From an uncultured Erysipelotrichaceae bacterium (lineage in GTDB: Bacteria; Bacillota_I; Bacilli_A; RFN20; CAG-826): DNA of 5,506 bases. The stretch spans positions 1-5,506 of the forward strand of contig CADAUN010000099.1 in the NCBI GenBank assembly GCA_902791085.1, read 5' to 3'. This document shows, one piece after another, positions 1-5,171 of the stretch. Each line of letters opens with the position of its first letter. Positions within the stretch are counted from its first letter, which is position 1. The notes under the pieces are model-generated. The model was not told where the DNA came from and did no database searches. It was given only the letters and a program-made list of their open reading frames with translations. Made by a program: the position numbers and the translations under genes.

Positions 1-89
1 TCACGCAAGAGCAAGCGATTGAAGGCAAATACATCGTGTTGCGACGCGGCAAAAAGAATTATTTCTTGGGTGCTTTTGAGAAAAATTAA
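1..89 (+). CDS. tyrS: Tyrosyl-tRNA synthetase, C-terminal end (partial)
   Basis: This is the last 28 codons of a gene that begins left of the window; the first whole codon is at base 3 and the stop is TAA at 87-89. The peptide ends with the segment GKYIVLRRGKKNYFLGAF. This closely resembles the end of bacterial TyrRS as I remember it (E. coli: GRFTLLRRGKKNYCLICW), which is the last strand pair of the S4-like RNA-binding domain that grips the tRNA. The enzyme charges tRNA-Tyr with tyrosine in the cytoplasm. Only the tail is visible, so the catalytic HIGH and KMSKS motifs cannot be checked. The call rests on the RRGKKNY block; another S4-domain protein is possible but less likely. Confidence 0.75.
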   Translation, partial: TQEQAIEGKYIVLRRGKKNYFLGAFEKN

Positions 90-108
90 TGCTGCACAAA
101 GCATTTTT
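88..108 (+). terminator. Weak intrinsic terminator after tyrS
   Basis: AATGCT (88-93) pairs with AGCATT (100-105) around a six-base loop, and a run of T covers 104-108. The stem starts inside the stop codon of the upstream gene. The stem is short and A/T-rich and the T run is brief, so termination may be partial and some readthrough into the rubredoxin-like gene is likely. Confidence 0.4.
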
Positions 109-165
109 CTCGCAATCAGAACGAATTCCCCTCATAATAAAATCACAAACAATCATTCTTCAAAT

Positions 166-172
166 TAAGGAG
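166..172 (+). promoter_or_regulatory. Ribosome binding site of the rubredoxin-like gene
   Basis: TAAGGAG lies eight bases before the ATG at 181. It is a near-perfect Shine-Dalgarno match with good spacing. It supports translation of the 48-codon frame at 181, which is easy to miss by length alone. Confidence 0.85.
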
Positions 173-180
173 TACAAAAA

Positions 181-327
181 ATGGAAGAAAAGAAAGTTCA
201 AAAATATCGTTGCTTAGTCTGTGGGCAAATCGTTGTCCCTAACGAAGACGGCTCTTGCCCAGTCTGCGGCGCTCCCGCGGACATGCTTGTTCCAGTTGAC
301 GACAACGGCAACGAAATTCAACTTTAA
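181..327 (+). CDS. Small rubredoxin-like metal-binding protein
   Basis: This 48-residue protein has two metal knuckles, CLVC at residues 11-14 and CPVCG at 26-30, spaced as in the rubredoxin-like domain at the C-terminus of rubrerythrins (pattern YxCxxCG...CPxCGxP). Four cysteines (11, 14, 26, 29) would hold one Fe or Zn. The tail is acidic (about residues 40-46). Such domains pass electrons in oxidative-stress enzymes, or act only as structural zinc ribbons. Here the domain stands alone, with no rubrerythrin diiron part. The start is set by the TAAGGAG site eight bases upstream. The gene has its own strong terminator downstream and an incomplete one upstream, so it is probably its own transcription unit. 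The fold call is firm; whether it binds Fe and acts in redox, or binds Zn, cannot be decided from the sequence. Confidence 0.85.
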   Translation: MEEKKVQKYRCLVCGQIVVPNEDGSCPVCGAPADMLVPVDDNGNEIQL

Positions 328-340
328 TTCTAAAAGAAAC

Positions 341-399
341 GATTCCTGTTGGAGAACGTGCCTTCGGCAAGTTCGCCAATGGGGATCTTTTTTATTTTT
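341..399 (+). terminator. Strong intrinsic terminator, possibly bidirectional
   Basis: Bases 341-352 pair along their whole length with 376-387 (12 pairs, three of them G-U). Inside this, GAAC (354-357) pairs with GTTC (371-374) and TGCC (359-362) with GGCA (366-369), with single mismatches between blocks and a TTC loop. A T-rich tract (388-399, broken by one A) follows directly. It ends transcription of the rubredoxin-like gene. It also lies just past the stop codon of the convergent lipoprotein gene, whose RNA would form the same hairpin followed by GTTTCTTTT. On that strand, however, the three G-U pairs become A-C mismatches, so termination should be weaker. Confidence 0.88.
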
Positions 400-1528
400 A
401 AGCTTCTAAAGCGTAAGTATCCAAAAATGCTTGTAACAAAGGATCTTCTTTGGCAGCTGCCGCTTCCTTTTTCCAAAAATAGGTTTCGCCATAACGTTCA
501 TAATCGCTCTCAGGAATGGTTAAGCCAATGAAATTGGAAAGAAGCTTTGGGTAATTCGACAAAAAGGGATGTGTTCGGCTGCCATCCCAATAACTGGCGC
601 TAAGATAAACGCCTGTTTCGTTTTGGCTCAAGGTGTCATTCAAATAGACAGCCATGTCATAAACCGCTTCAGCAAAATGCATCTCTTTCCCGTTCGGGCG
701 ATAAGTCACAAAAGTAGGAACAAAGCCAGTTAGGTAGCCAAAAGAGGTGTTATAAAGATTAGAAAGACCATATTCGTCTTTGAAAGATTGCCATTGGCTA
801 GCCGCATATTCGCCGTCTTTTAAACGAATCCCTTCCGTATCGCATTCCAAAAGATAAATCGTTCCTTTGGCTTTCGCCCCATATTCTTTTAAAAAGTGAT
901 AATTCAAATAAGCACAGTCAGAGCAAGTTTTACGCACAAAGCCCAAGGCGAACGCCTCATTTTTTAATAATTTGCTGTCCACTTGGGCTTTTGAAAGATA
1001 ACGGAACGCTCCCCATTGGACGAAAGGATCGAGATAGGATTCGATTTTTTCGAGATTAGACAAGGCGTCATTGCCATTGGTTTTTTGACTCCGGAGCTTG
1101 CCATTTTCAAACAAGGCAAGTGTCACTTCGCCATCTACAAAACGTAAGCCAAAAGCATCGCTCCCTTTCGCAAAATCGCTAGGATTGATGCCAAAGATTT
1201 GCGCTTCATAAGTTTGAAGGTATTGGTCTAATCCCGAAGCAAAACCATACCAACACGTGCAATCGTCAACCACGCCTTTTAGCAAGGAAGAATAGTCATA
1301 AACGAGCAATAAAAAATTTTCTTGATATTCTATTTTTTTGGAAAGCTCAGCATAGGAAATATTATCAGTATGGAAAGCTAAGGAATTTGCTCCTGTACCG
1401 AGCGACGCGTCATAACTTCTTCCATAAGGGAGACTCGTTTTAGATGGGGAAGAAGAGGCACATCCCGATAAAGGTAAAAGCATTCCGATCGCAAAAAGAA
1501 GAAGACCCCGTTTTTTCATCTTCTTCAT
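398..1528 (-). CDS. Lipoprotein with two thioredoxin-like domains
   Basis: This 376-residue protein starts with a lipoprotein signal: lysines at 2, 3, 5 and 6, a hydrophobic stretch (8-20) and the lipobox LSGC with Cys23 as the lipidated residue. It should be anchored on the outer face of the membrane. Residues about 190-300 look like a thioredoxin fold: a strand, the motif CSDC (202-205) at a helix start, and VPTFVTYRPNG (270-280), which resembles the cis-proline loop and following hairpin. Residues about 65-150 show a similar order: strand NFLLLVYD, then CTC (90-92) instead of CxxC, a helix, and VTLALFENGKLR. The protein may therefore have two thioredoxin-like units. The far C-terminus (300-376) is unassigned. 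The ATG at 1528 is chosen because AAAGGA lies 12 bases upstream; a second Met (residue 4) is 21 bases away. The role is unknown: disulfide exchange outside the cell is plausible, but a non-catalytic fold cannot be excluded. Confidence 0.82.
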   Translation of the reverse strand: MKKMKKRGLLLFAIGMLLPLSGCASSSPSKTSLPYGRSYDASLGTGANSLAFHTDNISYAELSKKIEYQENFLLLVYDYSSLLKGVVDDCTCWYGFASGLDQYLQTYEAQIFGINPSDFAKGSDAFGLRFVDGEVTLALFENGKLRSQKTNGNDALSNLEKIESYLDPFVQWGAFRYLSKAQVDSKLLKNEAFALGFVRKTCSDCAYLNYHFLKEYGAKAKGTIYLLECDTEGIRLKDGEYAASQWQSFKDEYGLSNLYNTSFGYLTGFVPTFVTYRPNGKEMHFAEAVYDMAVYLNDTLSQNETGVYLSASYWDGSRTHPFLSNYPKLLSNFIGLTIPESDYERYGETYFWKKEAAAAKEDPLLQAFLDTYALEA

Positions 1529-1540
1529 TTTAAAAGGTTT

Positions 1541-1546
1541 TCCTTT
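1541..1546 (-). promoter_or_regulatory. Ribosome binding site of the lipoprotein gene
   Basis: Read on the minus strand this is AAAGGA, 12 bases before the ATG at 1528, so spacing is a little long. Its AAAGG (1546-1542) can pair with CCTTT (1537-1533) across an AAAA loop, so a small five-pair hairpin could partly hide the site. Confidence 0.6.
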
Positions 1547-1565
1547 ATGGGTAAAGCGTTAGAAA

Positions 1566-1578
1566 CCCCCCAAAAAAA
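1566..1578. repeat. Adjacent homopolymer tracts C6 and A7
   Basis: Six C (1566-1571) run straight into seven A (1572-1578) in the untranslated region upstream of the lipoprotein gene, where they read T7 G6. Such tracts can slip during replication. The tract is about 40 bases from the lipoprotein start, so length changes would alter a leader or promoter and not a reading frame. No function is shown. Confidence 0.5.
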
Positions 1579-1587
1579 TAGGGAAAA

Positions 1588-1601
1588 AATCATTCTTCAA
1601 A
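1588..1601. repeat. 14-base word shared with the rubredoxin gene leader
   Basis: AATCATTCTTCAAA occurs here and again, identical and in the same orientation, at 151-164 just before the ribosome binding site of the rubredoxin-like gene. Neither copy is in a coding region. It could be a shared protein-binding site or a coincidence in A/T-rich DNA. Confidence 0.45.
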
Positions 1602-1642
1602 ACAATACGATAGCTTCGACCAGAGCAAAGGAAAAACGACTT

Positions 1643-1672
1643 TTTACAAAGAAGAAAATCACTCCCTAAAAA
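1643..1672 (+). promoter_or_regulatory. Candidate promoter of the pot operon
   Basis: TTTACA (1643-1648, five of six matches to the -35 consensus) is followed after 18 bases by TAAAAA (1667-1672, four of six matches to the -10). This is the best-spaced pair I found upstream of potA. It would give a leader of about 100 bases. A better -10 alone, TATAAC at 1705-1710, lacks a -35 at the right distance. The region is A/T-rich, so chance matches are common. Confidence 0.3.
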
Positions 1673-1700
1673 TTTGTTCAAAATAGTATTGATTTTTAGG
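1665..1700. promoter_or_regulatory. Inverted repeat in the divergent region
   Basis: CCTAAAAAT (1665-1673) is repeated exactly in inverted form as ATTTTTAGG (1692-1700) with an 18-base spacer. It overlaps the -10 and expected start of the candidate pot promoter. It may be an operator for a dimeric regulator or an RNA stem with a large loop. No T run follows on the plus strand, so it is unlikely to be a terminator. Confidence 0.4.
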
Positions 1701-1730
1701 TCGCTATAACGCAATATTTTTTCTCGACAG

Positions 1731-1766
1731 GAACAGGGCTTCGCTTGCTCGAAAATCCCCCTGATC
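1731..1766 (+). promoter_or_regulatory. Leader hairpin just upstream of potA
   Basis: GAACAGGG (1731-1738) pairs with CCCTGATC (1759-1766) with one A-A mismatch. Within it TTCG (1740-1743) pairs with CGAA (1750-1753) around a six-base loop. The stem ends five bases before the GGAGG ribosome binding site, so it could affect access of ribosomes to potA. No known riboswitch class is recognised. Confidence 0.4.
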
Positions 1767-1770
1767 ATTT

Positions 1771-1775
1771 GGAGG
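1771..1775 (+). promoter_or_regulatory. Ribosome binding site of potA
   Basis: GGAGG lies six bases before the ATG at 1782, a strong match with good spacing. It fixes the potA start. Confidence 0.85.
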
Positions 1776-1781
1776 ACAACT

Positions 1782-3455
1782 ATGGACGATAATGGTATCA
1801 TCATTTCCCTTCAGCATGTGAGCAAGGTCTTTGACAAGACTTTTGTTGCCGTAGACGATGTCTCATTAGACATTAAACGTGGCGAGTTCGTGACGTTGCT
1901 TGGCCCTTCGGGATGCGGAAAGACAACGACGTTACGGATGATCGCAGGTTTTGATCTCCCCACTTCTGGAAAAATCTTTTTAAACGGACGGGATATCACC
2001 AATCTTCCTCCTTATGAAAGACCGGTCAACACGGTATTCCAACATTATGCTTTGTTCCCTAATCTCGATGTTTATGACAACATCGCTTTTGGTTTGAAAT
2101 TGAAACGTATTCCTGTTCCTTGTTTTGACAAAGAGGGCAATCCGTTAAAAGGAATTGATAAAGCAGCCGTCAAACGCCTCAAAAAACAATGGAGAGAAAC
2201 ACGTAACGATTCTCATCTTTCGGAAGAAGACCGCGAACATCAGCTAGCCAGTATCGAAGAAGAACTGCAAAAAGCCCAAACGACGGAAGTGCCGTTATAT
2301 AAGATGCGAAAACTTTCTGCCAAAGAAATCGATGAGAAAGTCGCTCATGCGTTAGCCATCGTGGACTTGGAAGAAATGGAAGACCGTGATATCCAAAATC
2401 TTTCTGGCGGACAACAACAACGGGTTGCCATTGCGCGCGCTATTGTGAATGAACCATCCGTTTTGTTGCTAGATGAACCTTTAAGCGCTTTGGATCATAA
2501 AATGCGGGTCGACATGCAACTAGAATTAAAGAACATGCATAAAAAACTTGGCATCACCTTTATCTATGTCACGCATGACCAAGAAGAGGCGTTATCGATG
2601 TCAGACAAAGTTGTCGTCATGAAAGACGGCGCTATCCAACAAGTAGGCACGCCTGAAAATATCTATAATGAGCCAACTTCGGCTTATGTAGCCGACTTTA
2701 TTGGCGAATCCAATATCTTCGGCGGCACGATGATTGGACCTAAGCAAGTCCGTTTTTTAGGTGCGAATTGGCAATGTGTCGATGATTTTCCTCTCAATCA
2801 AAAAGTCGATGTGGTGGTTCGGCCAGAAGACGTCATTCTTGGCGAAAAAGGCAAAGGCGTGGTGGATGGAAGAATCATCAGCTCGATTTTCAAAGGCGAA
2901 GATTATTCTTACGAACTAGAAGTTGGGAAGAATGAAATCACCTGCCGCGACCATGCTGCTCGCCTTGTAGGGAGCGAAGTTTCGCTTTCCGTTGCTCCGG
3001 AGAACCTACAAATCATGGAAAAGGAATTGACTAACAACGTCTATACCGATGCTTATCTCGATAAGAATGGAGCGGTGGTGATTGACGGAGCAGCTTTTGC
3101 TTGTGACATCAAAACCTTATTAAAAGGCTCTTCTATTGATGAAAATGGCTACTTGGTCGATCCAAAAAACAACAAGAAATACGATTTAAACGATGCGGAC
3201 GTCATCGCTTCCTTCGATTTAGATGCCCCTGAACTTTCCGATGATTTAAGTGCAGGCGAAATTACCGGAGAAATTGTCGGATCCGTCTGGATTGGTGACC
3301 ATTATCAATATATTGTCCGTACCGAAGACGAAGAGGATTTTGTTTGCAACACCCCTTATCAATGGAATATCGGCGACCATGTGTCGGTGCATGTTCCTCC
3401 CGAGAAGATTTCACTTCGCTTAAAGAAAGGGTTAGATTCCTATGTCGTCGAATGA
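1782..3455 (+). CDS. potA: Spermidine/putrescine importer ATPase PotA (extended form)
   Basis: The ATP-hydrolysing subunit of the polyamine importer acts as a dimer on the inner face of the membrane. All ABC ATPase motifs are present: Walker A GPSGCGKT (41-48), Q-loop Gln87, signature LSGGQ (207-211), Walker B with Asp231 and Glu232, D-loop SALD (235-238) and switch His265. A TOBE-like domain follows (about 345-412). At 557 residues it is about 180 longer than a usual PotA (roughly 340-380). Two segments explain this. One is a charged, probably helical insertion at about 110-175 in the helical subdomain, between KLKRIPV and RKLSAKEI. The other is a C-terminal extension (about 416-557) whose end (493-548) looks like a second TOBE unit. 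I remember mycoplasma PotA proteins as about 560 residues, so the long form is probably a lineage trait. It is first in the operon, and its TGA stop overlaps potB by 14 bases. Confidence 0.95.
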   Translation: MDDNGIIISLQHVSKVFDKTFVAVDDVSLDIKRGEFVTLLGPSGCGKTTTLRMIAGFDLPTSGKIFLNGRDITNLPPYERPVNTVFQHYALFPNLDVYDNIAFGLKLKRIPVPCFDKEGNPLKGIDKAAVKRLKKQWRETRNDSHLSEEDREHQLASIEEELQKAQTTEVPLYKMRKLSAKEIDEKVAHALAIVDLEEMEDRDIQNLSGGQQQRVAIARAIVNEPSVLLLDEPLSALDHKMRVDMQLELKNMHKKLGITFIYVTHDQEEALSMSDKVVVMKDGAIQQVGTPENIYNEPTSAYVADFIGESNIFGGTMIGPKQVRFLGANWQCVDDFPLNQKVDVVVRPEDVILGEKGKGVVDGRIISSIFKGEDYSYELEVGKNEITCRDHAARLVGSEVSLSVAPENLQIMEKELTNNVYTDAYLDKNGAVVIDGAAFACDIKTLLKGSSIDENGYLVDPKNNKKYDLNDADVIASFDLDAPELSDDLSAGEITGEIVGSVWIGDHYQYIVRTEDEEDFVCNTPYQWNIGDHVSVHVPPEKISLRLKKGLDSYVVE

Positions 3456-4296
3456 AACGATGGCAAAGACGAAGAAAGGCTCTAAATTCCGCCTGTTCTT
3501 TCGCTTGAAACGGCGTTACCTTGCCATTCCTTACGCAATTTTCTTGTTGCTTTTCGTGCTGATTCCGATGTTGATGATTTTTTGGTATGCCTTCACCGAC
3601 AAAGCGGGCAACCCATCGGGAGAAGCTGCCGTTTCTTTCTTTACGACCCCAAGCAAATGGAGCGTTTTGCTCGTTTCTTTGTTCTTAGGGGTGCAAACCA
3701 CGCTGATTTGTTTGTTACTTGGCTATCCTGCTGCCTATATCTTGGCCAACAAGAAGCTAAATCGAAATGGGGTGTTAGTCGTTTTATTCGTGTTGCCAAT
3801 GTGGATCAACTTCGTTATCCGTACTGGCGCGACCCGCGATTTATTGGACTGGATTGGGTTAAGTGGTGGCAAATATCCATGGGCAGCCACATTAATTGGC
3901 ATGGTCTATAACTATTTGCCTTTCACCATTCTTCCTTTATATACCACCATGTTAAAGCTTGACCGTTCCCAAATGGAGGCGGCTTCCGATTTAGGGGCTA
4001 ATCCGGTGCAAGTCTTCTTTAAAAACGTTCTTCCGCAGACGTTGCCTGGCATTGTCTCCGCTTCGGAAATGGTCTTTATGCCCGTTATGTCTTCTTATGT
4101 CATTTCCGATACGTTGTCTGAAGGCAAAATCACGTTGTTTGGCAACAGCATTTATCTCAATTTCACCAACAGCCAATGGAACAGCGGTTCCTTTATGGCA
4201 GTGGTGATGCTTGTGATCATTGCCATTACGATGGTTATCACCCATAAATTCGATCGTGGTGACGCGTCGACTCGTCGGGGAGGTGGACTATGGTAG
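3442..4296 (+). CDS. potB: Spermidine/putrescine importer permease PotB
   Basis: This is one of the two membrane subunits that form the polyamine channel. It has 284 residues and about six membrane helices (roughly 28-50, 75-102, 110-128, 146-170, 203-222, 250-268). The cytoplasmic EAA loop that docks on PotA is clear: EAASDLGA (179-186) ending at LP (197-198). The segment PVMSSYVISDTLSEGK aligns with the PotB family pattern (E. coli: PAMGLFYVSDLMGGAK, from memory). The loop between IRTGA (126-130) and GMVYNYLPF (153-161) is about 15 residues shorter than in E. coli PotB as I remember it. The start at 3442 lies inside the end of potA, with GAAAGG 11 bases upstream. An alternative ATG at 3460 has no ribosome binding site. 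The C-terminus is Arg/Gly-rich, and the stop overlaps potC by seven bases. Confidence 0.94.
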   Translation: MSSNETMAKTKKGSKFRLFFRLKRRYLAIPYAIFLLLFVLIPMLMIFWYAFTDKAGNPSGEAAVSFFTTPSKWSVLLVSLFLGVQTTLICLLLGYPAAYILANKKLNRNGVLVVLFVLPMWINFVIRTGATRDLLDWIGLSGGKYPWAATLIGMVYNYLPFTILPLYTTMLKLDRSQMEAASDLGANPVQVFFKNVLPQTLPGIVSASEMVFMPVMSSYVISDTLSEGKITLFGNSIYLNFTNSQWNSGSFMAVVMLVIIAITMVITHKFDRGDASTRRGGGLW

Positions 4297-5171
4297 AATC
4301 CGTGGAACGCAAAGAAAAAATCCAGAAAGTCTTTGCCCAAATCTATATTTGGTTTTTGCTCCTTTTGATGTACGCTCCCATCTTGGTTTTGGTGGCCTTT
4401 TCCTTCACTGACGCGGATGTTTTAGGCAAATGGAATGGTTTTACTTTCTCTTTGTATGGGAAATTGTTTCGTTCCGAAGCGATTATGGTTGCCGTTGGAA
4501 ACACCTTAATTGTTGCTTTGGTCTCTAGCGTGATTGCCACGATTCTAGGCACTTTTGGGGCCATTGGGGTTTATGAAGCCAATCGTCATTGGAAACGAAC
4601 GATTGAATTTACCAATCAAATCCCTGTGGTCACGCCAGAAATCGTATTGGCTTTGGCCTTAACGGTTTTATTTGTGTTTTGCCGCGAGCATTTCTTCCCG
4701 AATTTTCAATTCTCTTTTTGGACTTTGTTGGCGGGTCACTTGGTTTTAAGCACTCCCTTTGTCTATTTGAACGTCAAGCCGAAACTAGAACAGATGGATC
4801 CGGCCCTATACGAAGCGGCATTGGACTTAGGATGCCATCCTCGTCAAGCCTTATGGAAGGCGACGTTGCCAGAAATTGCTCCCGGTGTTTTCTCTGGCTT
4901 CTTAATTGCCATCACTTTGTCTTTAGACGACTTCATCGTCACTGCCTTTACGGCTGGACCAGGCTTATTAAGTGGAGAATCAAAGATTTCGACGATTTCA
5001 ACTTATGTTCAAGGGGTGATTAAAAAACACCCATTGCCACCGGAATTACGTGCGCTTTGTGCCTTGATTTTCTTAGTGGTTGTCTTAGTCGTGGTCGCTC
5101 TTATTTTCGTGAACCGCCGGCGGCAAGCTGGCGCCTCGGGGCGTCATGAGAAAGCGAGGATGAAACTATGA
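4290..5171 (+). CDS. potC: Spermidine/putrescine importer permease PotC
   Basis: The second channel subunit has 293 residues and about six membrane helices (near 16-38, 66-95, 112-132, 142-160, 198-218, 254-274). The EAA loop is present as EAALDLGC (175-182) with LP at 193-194. TLSLDDFIVTAFTAGP (209-224) matches the family-specific PotC segment (E. coli: TLSMDDVVVSSFVTGP, from memory), which separates it from PotB. A strong ribosome binding site (GGAGG at 4279-4283, six bases before the ATG) lies inside the end of potB. The last 19 residues are very basic (NRRRQ...RHEKARMKL) and should lie in the cytoplasm. The TGA stop overlaps the potD start as ATGA, so the two are probably translated in a coupled way. 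It is somewhat longer than E. coli PotC (about 264 residues). Confidence 0.94.
   Translation: MVESVERKEKIQKVFAQIYIWFLLLLMYAPILVLVAFSFTDADVLGKWNGFTFSLYGKLFRSEAIMVAVGNTLIVALVSSVIATILGTFGAIGVYEANRHWKRTIEFTNQIPVVTPEIVLALALTVLFVFCREHFFPNFQFSFWTLLAGHLVLSTPFVYLNVKPKLEQMDPALYEAALDLGCHPRQALWKATLPEIAPGVFSGFLIAITLSLDDFIVTAFTAGPGLLSGESKISTISTYVQGVIKKHPLPPELRALCALIFLVVVLVVVALIFVNRRRQAGASGRHEKARMKL

Noticed and set aside
110..138. Possible promoter for the rubredoxin-like gene, TCGCAA and CATAAT with 17-base spacing
   Set aside because: The -10 matches five of six but the -35 only three of six, too weak to list; readthrough from upstream is an equal explanation.
221..531. Plus-strand frames over the rubredoxin-like gene and the terminator (221-409, 349-531)
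   Set aside because: They run in another frame through the rubredoxin-like gene, or through the terminator hairpin and the lipoprotein gene on the other strand. They lack ribosome binding sites and family features.
1689..1717. TTGATT and CAATAT with 17-base spacing as an alternative pot promoter
   Set aside because: The -10 matches only three of six consensus bases; the pair at 1643-1672 is better, though still uncertain.
1559..1804. Minus-strand open frame of 81 codons in the divergent region
   Set aside because: It overlaps the potA ribosome binding site and start, has no clear ribosome binding site of its own, and its low-complexity peptide resembles no family I know.
3582..5023. Other frames of 62-114 codons inside potB and potC on both strands
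   Set aside because: All lie within well-supported permease genes, and their peptides are rich in His, Arg, Phe and Cys as expected of shadow frames.
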